Source: Hyposmocoma kahamanoa
Taxonomy: Eukaryota; Arthropoda; Insecta; Lepidoptera; Cosmopterigidae
NCBI RefSeq assembly: GCF_003589595.1
Contig: NW_020654810.1
Span: forward strand, 20,093,201-20,157,200
Direction of reading: 5' to 3'
DNA length: 64,000 nucleotides
The notes beneath the pieces are model-generated. The model was not told the origin of the DNA. It ran no database searches and saw only the letters and a list, made by a program, of their open reading frames with translations. The position numbers and the translations under genes are program-made. Shown in pieces: positions 23,667 to 31,490 of the stretch (position 1 is its first letter; every line of letters starts with the position of its first letter).

Positions 23667-23875
23667 ACTTATGTAATGACGGCGGAAAAGGACGTTTTAA
23701 AAAAGAATTTATTATTACAAAAAGACGTTTAATTCGGATCAAAAACCTTACAAGACTAAAGTACAGAAAAAATACAATGAAAAGTAGAAAAGCATTACGT
23801 TACATAAATCTAAATAGTAAGCTAATTCGCCGTAGGTGAGATTCAGCATTTACCAGGCTTTACGCCATGGTAACT
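23667..23875 (-). repeat. 3' LTR of the errantivirus
   Basis: Downstream LTR, 209 bp, identical to 30776-30984. Its first 16 bases on the minus strand include the last codons and the stop of env (23860-23875), a compact arrangement seen in related elements. The AATAAA signal is at 23708-23713 on the complementary strand and should direct cleavage of the genomic transcript. Confidence 0.95.
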
Positions 23876-25512
23876 CCTCCCTTCTTCAGATAGAACCGCG
23901 TCCTGCTGGTTCCTTCTGGTCCTCCAGGTGGGTCCGGCGGAATATCGGTAGTTTTCCCTTTTGTAAACCACTGGTATGATTTCCAGCATAATATGCCGAG
24001 CCCAATGATGTAGAGGATAATCGTACTCCAACTAGGTGTAGTTGCGATAAAAGTCCAATCGTCAAAAGTTTGTTCATCCTGTATATTGTGAGCTTTATTT
24101 ATAAGTTCGTGTATGTTATCTAATGAAATGTCTTCAAGTTGCAGCTCGAATCGTATTTCGTTGGTAGGTATCACTGCTTGTTGCGGTAGTGGGATGACGT
24201 CATGTATTATTACGGTGTTACTATGGGTTTGCAGAGTTCTGTTCATAACTCGAGCATGACAATCGTTCGAGATAGAGATGAGTTGCGTCATTGTTAATGT
24301 GTGATAAGTGACATCATTTCCGCACGTTGCTTTCAAAACTTCTCTAGGATTGGTTACAAGTAGCCAGCTGTTAGGTGTGATACTTTGGAGTTTTCCACTT
24401 TGCAGATTCATTTTCGCATAAGAGCATGTTGAATGGTCCACCTCATGTCTGACGAGCGCTATGATGCAATCCTCAGCATCCTGCTGTAATTTTATGTCTA
24501 AATATTTGCAGAGCCGCAGATCGTCCGCGATGTGGCGACAGTCTTCATCAAGGTAGGTGTACTCTCCACTTCCAAGTACAAGGTATTTGGATTTAGGAAT
24601 TATGGTAAGGTTTTGTTTGTTAGGGATGGAATAGAGATGAATCAGGTCGTAAGGAGGTTGTTTTACGGAAGGGATTTCTAAGATGAAATTTAACGAATGT
24701 TCTGTACTATAAGCTTTTACCTCTATAGATTTTTCTATTATATGTATATTTCCTAAACTAATTGGAACAACCGACAGAAAGGTAAGCTTTCTTTCCATTT
24801 CTAACATCTCAGATACTAAGTTTTGTGTATTTAATATACTGGGATGCATAATGCCTATCTGCGAAAATGCCATAGCGTCTTCTAATAACATGAGTTTATC
24901 TAATATAGTTTGTAAGCTAAAATCTATTTGTATATGAACTTCTAGTAAGTTGAATTGTCTGTAGATGACATTAGAATGCGTAGTTATATTTTTTAACATC
25001 ATACTTAATTTATTTTGATTTTCGTTTATTTTATTTAATTGGTTACCAAATTCTTCTATTGTTTTTTGTGCTATAATTATGGATTTTTCTTGTACATTAT
25101 GTATTCTATTATTAATATTTTTTATTTGTTGTTCGATTCTTACAGCATCATCGTAATCGAGATTACCGGTAATGGATTTAACTATTGATCCTAATCCGTT
25201 TATTAAACCGCGTCTTACTCTACTATGAGGGGCAAGAAAAATCAATTTATTGTGAATTATACTTAATTTATGTTCGATTTGGTCAGCATACGATTTATGT
25301 AAATGTTCTGAGACTATGTTGTTGTTAATATACTTAGTACTTGCATATAGGGCTGCTAATCTTATAGTAGTGCTATGTAAATAACTGATATTATAGGAGC
25401 ATACGAGATTAAATGAATCTATTTGTTTTAGGACTTTCGCTTCTTTCACTAAAAGTATACCATTACTATTTTCGATAGGAACGACATTCACGATGGCTGC
25501 CGCGTAGAGCAC
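23860..25512 (-). CDS. env: Env, membrane fusion glycoprotein of the errantivirus
   Basis: This third frame of about 550 residues makes the element retrovirus-like. It has a furin-type site RVRR at about residues 98-101, followed by GLINGLGSIVKSITG, a fusion-peptide-like segment of the baculovirus F/errantivirus Env family. A long heptad-rich region follows (about 120-190). A membrane anchor TIILYIIGLGILCW lies at about 497-510, with a ~40-residue cytoplasmic tail that ends inside the 3' LTR. N-glycosylation sites NIS, NIT, NLT and NRT are present. The listed first codon is GTG; the frame is open further up through a hydrophobic, signal-like stretch. This fits expression from a spliced mRNA joined at an acceptor near 25535. 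No internal stop is seen. Confidence 0.88.
   Translation of the reverse strand: MLYAAAIVNVVPIENSNGILLVKEAKVLKQIDSFNLVCSYNISYLHSTTIRLAALYASTKYINNNIVSEHLHKSYADQIEHKLSIIHNKLIFLAPHSRVRRGLINGLGSIVKSITGNLDYDDAVRIEQQIKNINNRIHNVQEKSIIIAQKTIEEFGNQLNKINENQNKLSMMLKNITTHSNVIYRQFNLLEVHIQIDFSLQTILDKLMLLEDAMAFSQIGIMHPSILNTQNLVSEMLEMERKLTFLSVVPISLGNIHIIEKSIEVKAYSTEHSLNFILEIPSVKQPPYDLIHLYSIPNKQNLTIIPKSKYLVLGSGEYTYLDEDCRHIADDLRLCKYLDIKLQQDAEDCIIALVRHEVDHSTCSYAKMNLQSGKLQSITPNSWLLVTNPREVLKATCGNDVTYHTLTMTQLISISNDCHARVMNRTLQTHSNTVIIHDVIPLPQQAVIPTNEIRFELQLEDISLDNIHELINKAHNIQDEQTFDDWTFIATTPSWSTIILYIIGLGILCWKSYQWFTKGKTTDIPPDPPGGPEGTSRTRFYLKKGGVTMA
23876..23889 (-). other. Polypurine tract
   Basis: Minus strand CTGAAGAAGGGAGG lies immediately before the 3' LTR and is the expected primer for plus-strand DNA synthesis. 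It also encodes part of the Env C-terminus, so the site is constrained twice. Confidence 0.85.
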
Positions 25513-27641
25513 GAAGGCTCCGGGGAGGAGCGCCCTGGAACAAGGTGAGGTCTTCGTAATAGTTTGAAGTGTACGCGTATTGACTTTGAATTTGGATGGT
25601 TACCAATAATTTCGGCTACGTTATTAGGATGCAAATGTATAATTTTATAGGGTCCTTTAAATACCGGTTTTGTTTTGTCATTGCGCGCTGTTTTAGCAAC
25701 CTGTTTATAAACTGTCTCACCTACCTTTAGCATTATCTCCTCGGCTTCCTGGTTTCGTCTAGCTATTACCTGTTCTTTGTTTTTAGATAGGTTGGCTGCT
25801 ACGCACTCCTGCACTGCTTCTGCGTTCATCCTGTGCTTGATTACGAAATCTTGGTAAAATTCTTTAGGGTAATATAGTTCTAGGGGATTCCTGGCTGCGG
25901 TGTGTCCGTATAGAAGTTCATGTGGTGTGTATCCTATTGCAGAATGTATAGAGTTATTGTATGCTATCACGGCGTACTTCATGATAGTTTGTATTGTGTC
26001 GTCTTTGTTTGTCATGCGTTGTATTCTGATAATTTCAGCAATAGTGGAATGAAATCTCTCTATTGGCGAGTTTGAGTTTGGGTTGTATGGTGTTGTGAAG
26101 TGTATGTCTATATTATGGGAAGCGCACATCTCCTTTATGACATCATTATCAAATTTTGTGTCCGAGTCCGTGGTAATTTTCATCGGTAGGCCTAATATAG
26201 AGAATACTTGTAATAGAGCTTCTGTTATATGTACACTACTAGAGGCTTGTAATGGAACTGCTTGGGCGAACTTTGAAAAGCTGTCGATGATGGTAAGAAA
26301 CGTGCCACCGCCTGTTGAATAAAGATCCATGAACATATGTTGCATGGGTTTAGTTGGTGTTTCAGTTACCATTAATGGAGGTCTTAGAGGGTTCCGTTCG
26401 TATTTGGCTTTCAAGCATGTATCACATTTATTGACGAATGCTTGTATACAGAGGAGCATATTTGCCCAATGGTAATTTCGTCTAATATGCTTATATGTCT
26501 CTTGAATTCCGCGATGAATGTTCTTGCCTTCATGGTATTTTTTAATGATATCTTGCTGCTCTGTTTTGTTATCTACGAGTGTCACACGGGATGTACATCT
26601 GAAGAGTTTAGGGCCTCTTTCGTTGAAGACAGTTGTATAGACTCGTGAAAAGGCTAGATAAAGGTGTTCGTCAAAGAAGTAACAATGAAAAACTCTATCG
26701 GCGATAGTGTGCTCTTTTAAGAACTTTACTATTTCACTTTCTGTGTTGTTGACCGGTATGAATACATCTTTAATTACTACCTTAGAGTTAGTTGATCTGT
26801 TCTCAACTCTGTACGTTAAACCGGGGGTTGATCTAACATAAAACTGTTTTTGTTGTCGTTCAATTGCGTCTTCAATGATGGGAATACCATTGTTTTCGTT
26901 ATCTTGTTGGGAATGATTGGTGGAGACTAACTGATTCGGATCTAACGACATTACGCTCATGCTGTCTGAATTGGCATCTATTTCAGGTGTGAGTGCAGTT
27001 TCTATTGGATTCTGTGAGTCCGTGTTAGGGTTTTGCGTTTGTCTGTTGGTGTTTTCAGGTTGAGTTACAGCTTCTCTACGAACACTGTCAAATATTCGGT
27101 CAATGATTTCGTCATCGTCGTTGTCGTCAAAATTTACAGCAAGGGATTCAATACTATTGTGGAAAATCTTAGCTCTTGATAATGCATCGGCGTTAGTATT
27201 CTGTTTTCCGTTTTTGTAAATAATTGTATAGTCATATTCCGCCAACTTTAGTCGCCATCTTGTCAATTTAGAATTTGGGTCCTTGAGTGACATTAACCAA
27301 GTCAAAGGTCGGTGGTCAGTATAGATAGTGAATTTACGACCGTATAGGTATGGTCGGAAATATTTGACCGCCCATACTATCGCTAGTAGCTCTTTCTCGA
27401 TCGTTGAGTAACGAGTTTCTGTTTCAGAGAGAGTTCGCGAAGCGTATGCCACGGGTTTGTCTGAACCTAGCTTGCCTTGGGAAAGTACTGCTCCTAAAGC
27501 AAAGTCTGAAGCATCTGTGGTAAGTATAAATTCTTTGTCAAAGTCGGGGAACTGTAAGATGGGGTCGTTAGTCAGTATCTGTTTGCAATTATTAAAAGCG
27601 TTTAAAAATTCAGGGGTGTGAGTGACTTTACAGTTTTTTTT
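25488..27641 (-). CDS. pol: Pol, C-terminal part: RNase H and integrase
   Basis: Continuation of pol after the frameshift; no ATG starts it, and the left border given is the T run. It first encodes RNase H, with conserved IEKELLA and YTDHRPLTWL stretches. A spacer rich in Asn, Asp and Gln follows. The integrase has an HHCC zinc-binding domain (HX5HX29CX2C) and a DDE core: D in MFMDLYS, D in ITTDSD and E in SPIERFH, with exactly 35 residues between the second D and the E. A C-terminal DNA-binding region follows to the stop at 25488, which overlaps the env frame by a few codons. All catalytic residues are present. Only the reading frame is broken relative to the upstream half. Confidence 0.9.
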   Translation of the reverse strand, partial: KKNCKVTHTPEFLNAFNNCKQILTNDPILQFPDFDKEFILTTDASDFALGAVLSQGKLGSDKPVAYASRTLSETETRYSTIEKELLAIVWAVKYFRPYLYGRKFTIYTDHRPLTWLMSLKDPNSKLTRWRLKLAEYDYTIIYKNGKQNTNADALSRAKIFHNSIESLAVNFDDNDDDEIIDRIFDSVRREAVTQPENTNRQTQNPNTDSQNPIETALTPEIDANSDSMSVMSLDPNQLVSTNHSQQDNENNGIPIIEDAIERQQKQFYVRSTPGLTYRVENRSTNSKVVIKDVFIPVNNTESEIVKFLKEHTIADRVFHCYFFDEHLYLAFSRVYTTVFNERGPKLFRCTSRVTLVDNKTEQQDIIKKYHEGKNIHRGIQETYKHIRRNYHWANMLLCIQAFVNKCDTCLKAKYERNPLRPPLMVTETPTKPMQHMFMDLYSTGGGTFLTIIDSFSKFAQAVPLQASSSVHITEALLQVFSILGLPMKITTDSDTKFDNDVIKEMCASHNIDIHFTTPYNPNSNSPIERFHSTIAEIIRIQRMTNKDDTIQTIMKYAVIAYNNSIHSAIGYTPHELLYGHTAARNPLELYYPKEFYQDFVIKHRMNAEAVQECVAANLSKNKEQVIARRNQEAEEIMLKVGETVYKQVAKTARNDKTKPVFKGPYKIIHLHPNNVAEIIGNHPNSKSIRVHFKLLRRPHLVPGRSSPEPSCSTRQPS
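25535..25555 (-). promoter_or_regulatory. Candidate env splice acceptor
   Basis: On the minus strand a pyrimidine-leaning stretch ends in TTCCAG just before the hydrophobic N-terminal portion of the env frame, inside the 3' end of pol. Errantiviruses express Env from a spliced subgenomic RNA, so an acceptor is expected here. The exact site is inferred. Confidence 0.45.
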
Positions 27642-29313
27642 TTAGGCATACGGTCATGGATTTGGTAAGTTTGGCAAAGTCTTTGATGAATTTTCGGTAG
27701 TAGCCTACGAGGCCAAGGAAGGCTTTTATGTCTTTCTGGGTCTTGGGAAGCGGGAAATTTAGTACGGCTTTTATTTTATCTTTGTTGGGTTTCAGGCCAT
27801 CACGAGTTAACTCATGGCCTAGGAATTGAACATGTTTCTGTAAGAATTCTGATTTATCCAACTGAACTTTTAGATTGTGGACCTTAAAACGGTCAAAAAC
27901 TTGTTTAAGCTTGGTGATATGCTCTTGCAAGGACGTGGAGACGATGATTACGTCATCTAGATAAGTGAACACATTTTCTAGACCGCGTAAAATATGGTCC
28001 ATTAGCCTCTGAAATGTGCTAGGGGCGTTTTTGAGCCCAAAGGGCATTCTCAAGAATTCGTAGTGCCCTCTTTCGGTTGAAAAGGCTGTTTTTTCTATGT
28101 CTCGGGGGTGCATCTCTACTTGGTGATATCCACTTGCCAAATCGAGCGTAGTAAAGTATTGTGCACGTCCTAATCTGTCTAGAATGTCATTAATGTTAGG
28201 TAGCGGGTATTTGTCCTCTATAATACGGTCGTTCAGTCTTCTGAAGTCAATAACGAGACGCCATTTCATCTTGCCTGAAGCGTCTGGTTTCTTAGGGACC
28301 ACGTGAACAGGGCATGACCACGGAGAGACGCTCTCGCGGATAATACCTTGTTTTAGTAAGTTATCAATTTGGGATTTTATTTCTTCTCGCTGTTGCGGAG
28401 CCTGCCTATAACTTCGAACGAAAATGGGGGTGTCGTCTGTCAACCTTAATTCATGTTTAACTGCGTGTGTGAATGTTAGTGGAATGTTTTCAGAGTAAAA
28501 GATATCTCTATATTGAAAACATAATCTGTTTATTTCTCGTTTCTCTTCTTCGTTCATATGTTCGGTCCTCACTTTCTTTAAGTTTTCTCGGAGCTCTTTA
28601 TCTATATCCGTGGTAATGTCTATTGAGTTTACTGATGCTTGTATGTTAGGCTCTATTTGATCTACATAAGGCTCTAAGTTGATTGGCTCTTTGGTAGAGA
28701 CAGTTTTCTTTTCAGCGTTAAAGTTCATGACTGATGTTACAAATGAACCATTAATTACGTTTACGATTGCAGCGGGAGATATTATTCTTTCGTCCCACGT
28801 ATGGTCTGCATGAACGTATTGGCCATCTAGAAAGTTGGTTTTAATTCGTACTAATTTGGAACACAATGGTTCAACTCGAAACTTCTTTGCAGGATAATCG
28901 AATCGAATGGGAATCTCTGCAGAAGCTGTGCGTAATAACTTACGTTTTAAATCAATATTACTGCCTAGTTTTTTCAATAGGTCTAACCCAATAAGGCCTT
29001 TATATTTCGGATCGAACTCGAAGATGAGAAACTTGTGAGTTATGTCACAGTTAAAGATCGGTGGTAGTGGTAAGTATGCGACATGTGAGTGTTGTGTTAC
29101 TGCGTGAGCGGTCTTAACTTCAAAGGGGTCATAATCAACGCAATAGTCGAGTGAATTACTTTGTATGACTTCTGGGGAAATCATTGAACATGAGGCACCT
29201 GTATCAATGAGAAACTTACCTTGAAATTCGGGAATCTCTATGTACGGAAGATGGTCTTTATCCTGGTGGTTGAGCTTTATCAACTCTGGTCGTCTGGGTA
29301 CTGGTCCTGACAA
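27628..29313 (-). CDS. pol: Pol, N-terminal part: protease and reverse transcriptase
   Basis: This frame is -1 relative to gag and overlaps its end by 34 bp. It has no ATG at its beginning, so translation probably comes by -1 ribosomal frameshifting. An aspartic protease shows DTGA at residues 37-40. Reverse transcriptase follows from about residue 290, with LDLASGYHQVEMHP (catalytic Asp 391), FGLKNAPSTFQRLMD (425-439) and the active site YLDD at 451-454. The connection domain begins with a KAFLGLVGYYRKFIKDF stretch. The frame then stops prematurely at 27628, just after a run of ten T on the plus strand (27634-27643). The rest of pol continues in another frame. Confidence 0.9.
   Translation of the reverse strand: MSGPVPRRPELIKLNHQDKDHLPYIEIPEFQGKFLIDTGASCSMISPEVIQSNSLDYCVDYDPFEVKTAHAVTQHSHVAYLPLPPIFNCDITHKFLIFEFDPKYKGLIGLDLLKKLGSNIDLKRKLLRTASAEIPIRFDYPAKKFRVEPLCSKLVRIKTNFLDGQYVHADHTWDERIISPAAIVNVINGSFVTSVMNFNAEKKTVSTKEPINLEPYVDQIEPNIQASVNSIDITTDIDKELRENLKKVRTEHMNEEEKREINRLCFQYRDIFYSENIPLTFTHAVKHELRLTDDTPIFVRSYRQAPQQREEIKSQIDNLLKQGIIRESVSPWSCPVHVVPKKPDASGKMKWRLVIDFRRLNDRIIEDKYPLPNINDILDRLGRAQYFTTLDLASGYHQVEMHPRDIEKTAFSTERGHYEFLRMPFGLKNAPSTFQRLMDHILRGLENVFTYLDDVIIVSTSLQEHITKLKQVFDRFKVHNLKVQLDKSEFLQKHVQFLGHELTRDGLKPNKDKIKAVLNFPLPKTQKDIKAFLGLVGYYRKFIKDFAKLTKSMTVCLKKKL
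27634..27643 (-). other. Frame break in pol at a ten-base T run
   Basis: The protease/RT half of pol uses one minus frame, and the RNase H/integrase half uses the frame reached by one surplus base. The switch falls at the run of ten T (plus strand). A length change in this homopolymer, by mutation or by base-calling error, is the simplest explanation. Programmed frameshifting at this site is not usual for the family. Confidence 0.75.
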
Positions 29314-30377
29314 AAATCCTGAGGTGCACTTACCTGTTGCTCGTCCTGGTCCGCGGACGGGTAGTACATGGCGTGTGCATCTAGACTAGGGGAGTAATCA
29401 GCTGGTGGGGGCTCATATAACTGAGGATTCACATTACCGTCATTGTAGAATAATTCCTGGACAGCAAACTGCGGCGGCGTCGGTTTGTTAACTGATCGCA
29501 TGGTGACATCAGATACATTTAGCGGCGGGTTTACCTGTTGATTAGGTATGTTCGGCTGCCTTTGGAAGTTATTGTTTCTAAAGTGTCCTGAATTCCTAAA
29601 TGCGTTTTGGGAAGGTCTGTTTTTCCATGGTAGCACGGAATTTACAAACTGTTGTCGTTGCTCGGGGGTCCAATTATTACGTTGGGGAACAAAATTACTT
29701 TGAGGAATAAAACTTATCGGACTATTAAAGGGTTTGTTATCAATTGCACGTGGAAAATTATTATTATTTTGGTGTCTAAATATTTCAGGTCGCGGTTTAT
29801 TTTGTGAGCCGGAAGGGCTATTAAAGTTAGGGTTCTGCCTGTAATTTGCTTTGGCTTCCTCCTGGCGTGCTGTCACTATAGCAAGTTCTAAAGTATTAGG
29901 GTTTGCAATTCGTACCCCTATTGATACATGAAAGTCAAGTTGTTGAACATAGTGTTCTATTGCCATTTTTTCATAGTACGTTTTGTCCGTATGCTGACCT
30001 ACTAGATATAGGGTATCTAACAATTCACGGATTCGTTTTCCATACGTCTCCGCGTCTTCGGATTTATTTCGGCGGGTACGTGTGAGCTCCTGCATTACCT
30101 GGATTTCATTTCTAGGCTCACCTAGGCGCCTTCGTAAGGCTGCTTTAATTTCGTCCCAGGAGTTCACCGAACCTTCATACGCTATGGCATCTATAGCCGC
30201 GCCACTTAACCTGCTCTTAATTAGGCAGACTATGGCCTGCGCACCTGCCTCGCCTCTAGGCCGTGTAAATGATATCAGGCCGTCTACTTCCCGGATATAG
30301 AAATTTAGCCTTTTAGGATTGCCGTCGTATCTCGGCATTAAGTCGGAGATCATTTTGTAATCGGCTTCGAACTCCAT
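29280..30377 (-). CDS. gag: Gag polyprotein of the errantivirus
   Basis: Structural capsid protein, 365 residues, starting at the ATG at 30377 (the frame is open a little further up but has no earlier ATG). The first ~190 residues form a capsid-like alpha-helical domain containing a retrotransposon-gag-type stretch with LTRTRRNKSEDAETYGKRIR near residues 100-120. The last ~170 residues are rich in Asn, Gln, Pro and Arg and lack a CCHC zinc knuckle, as in other errantivirus Gags, where basic stretches bind RNA. The stop at 29280 lies inside the start of pol, which is in the -1 frame. The frame is intact. Confidence 0.9.
   Translation of the reverse strand: MEFEADYKMISDLMPRYDGNPKRLNFYIREVDGLISFTRPRGEAGAQAIVCLIKSRLSGAAIDAIAYEGSVNSWDEIKAALRRRLGEPRNEIQVMQELTRTRRNKSEDAETYGKRIRELLDTLYLVGQHTDKTYYEKMAIEHYVQQLDFHVSIGVRIANPNTLELAIVTARQEEAKANYRQNPNFNSPSGSQNKPRPEIFRHQNNNNFPRAIDNKPFNSPISFIPQSNFVPQRNNWTPEQRQQFVNSVLPWKNRPSQNAFRNSGHFRNNNFQRQPNIPNQQVNPPLNVSDVTMRSVNKPTPPQFAVQELFYNDGNVNPQLYEPPPADYSPSLDAHAMYYPSADQDEQQVSAPQDFCQDQYPDDQS
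29308..29318 (-). promoter_or_regulatory. Candidate gag-pol frameshift site
   Basis: Minus strand GATTTTTGTC lies at the start of the gag/pol overlap. The phenylalanine codon TTT can re-pair after slipping one base back. It does not match a full X XXY YYZ heptamer, so the assignment rests on position and the -1 phase of pol. Confidence 0.4.
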
Positions 30378-30757
30378 TTTCTTTTTATAAAACACCTACT
30401 AACGTACTATACTAAATCACTTGATTTAAAAGTGATGTTATAATCTATAGCGATATAAGCATACAGACAGATAGACGTTAAGTCACACTTATCACTAAAT
30501 ACGACAGGAAATAGAGCAAGGAATGTACTAGGAAGAGTATGAGCACTCACCAATACAGCCACTGCATCGCCTGCTCGGGTCTTGTAGGTACAGGCCTCCA
30601 ATTCTCCGGAGTCCCGCGGGTTCAGTCGTCCTGGTTACACCGTCGTTACTGTTCTTGATGGGATATCGCGGATAAACGATTGGCACCGTTCACTCTAGTT
30701 CGCACAAAGAGTTCTATTCACGCGAATACTTTTGTTTAGAAAAGTCCAGAGTGCCGC
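30378..30757 (-). other. Errantivirus 5' leader
   Basis: Untranslated leader between the primer binding site and the gag ATG. The packaging signal and the env splice donor would be expected here; neither can be pinned down by eye. Confidence 0.6.
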
Positions 30758-30776
30758 GATCCTACCGACTGCGCCA
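30758..30776 (-). other. Primer binding site, tRNA-Ser type
   Basis: Directly inside the 5' LTR the minus strand reads TGGCGCAGTCGGTAGGATC, its first T being the last base of the LTR. The complement ends in CCA and fits the 3' acceptor and T arm of an insect tRNA-Ser. The one-base overlap with the LTR and the tRNA-Ser primer are shared with the 17.6/297/ZAM group of errantiviruses. Confidence 0.85.
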
Positions 30777-30984
30777 CTTATGTAATGACGGCGGAAAAGG
30801 ACGTTTTAAAAAAGAATTTATTATTACAAAAAGACGTTTAATTCGGATCAAAAACCTTACAAGACTAAAGTACAGAAAAAATACAATGAAAAGTAGAAAA
30901 GCATTACGTTACATAAATCTAAATAGTAAGCTAATTCGCCGTAGGTGAGATTCAGCATTTACCAGGCTTTACGCCATGGTAACT
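30776..30984 (-). repeat. 5' LTR of the errantivirus
   Basis: This 209-bp repeat is the upstream LTR in the minus-strand sense, starting AGTTACC and ending ATAAGT. It is identical to the copy at 23667-23875. A polyadenylation-type signal AATAAA (TTTATT at 30817-30822 on the plus strand) lies about 40 bp inside its 3' end. The element's promoter should lie here, as in other retroviruses, but no TATA box is evident. Confidence 0.95.
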
Positions 30985-31080
30985 CGAGTCGAAAGAATTT
31001 TCTTAGTATTCGATCTTTGCATTAATAATTAAAATAAACGTGGAGTAATTTCACCAAAAAAATTTGAATATAACAGTGTA
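30985..31080 (+). repeat. SINE-D tail (errantivirus target)
   Basis: After the duplicated CGAG the sequence reads TCGAAAGAATTTTCTTAGTATTCGATCTTTG, close to the tail of the tRNA-derived SINE-D copies at 21155 and 62742. On the other side of the provirus the sequence ends GAAGCCGAG, which corresponds to the CAGCCGGA just before this tail. The provirus therefore split an old SINE-D copy. Confidence 0.6.
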
Positions 31081-31335
31081 ATATTGAATAAACTTCATAA
31101 TAGAAAATTGAATTTAGATCAAATCACTTGTTTGTGAACAAGTTGTGTGCACATAATTTTGGGTTATGATCTAGTTCAATTATTATATTTATGTGATGTA
31201 ATATAACATTCTATGTTGTTTTTAATCTATTTTATATGAGGCTATCAGAGCAAAAGTGATGTAACTTATATTAAATATTTTTTCTACAATATTACTTTAT
31301 ATGATTCATAATTACTTTGTATTTGTATGCTGTTT

Positions 31336-31490
31336 TTAACCGACTTCAAAAAAGGAGGAGGTTCTCAATTCGACTGTACCTTTTTTTGTTGGAAAGAGGG
31401 TAACTCAGTAGTGGTCCCATTTAAATTCCAAGAAAATATTGCAAACTAGGGGGATGGAATGACTTTTGTGGTCGGTTTTTTAGTACTTTG
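31336..31490 (+). repeat. Dispersed repeat, GGAGGAGG family
   Basis: AACCGACTTCAAAAAAGGAGGAGGTTCTCAATTCGACTGTA opens it; TTGGAAAGAGGGTAACTCAG follows. This block is widespread in moth genomes. Confidence 0.65.

Larger units (their letters stand above)
23667..30984 (-). mobile_element. Full-length errantivirus (gypsy-class endogenous retrovirus)
   Basis: A complete LTR retrotransposon of 7318 bp read on the minus strand, in the order LTR, primer binding site, gag, pol, env, polypurine tract, LTR. Two 209-bp terminal repeats are identical base for base, and CGAG flanks both sides (23663-23666 and 30985-30988), the 4-bp target duplication usual for gypsy-type integrases. Three consecutive open frames, a third env-like frame, a gag without CCHC zinc knuckles and a tRNA-Ser-type primer site fit the Errantivirus group (17.6/297/ZAM/TED type) of insects. 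Identical LTRs imply a recent insertion. Pol carries one frameshift, so this copy as assembled may not be autonomous. Identification of the class is secure; the exact lineage is not resolved here. Confidence 0.95.

Noticed and set aside
26083..30948. Plus-strand open frames within the provirus
   Set aside because: They are antisense shadows of pol, gag and the LTRs, with no recognisable domains.
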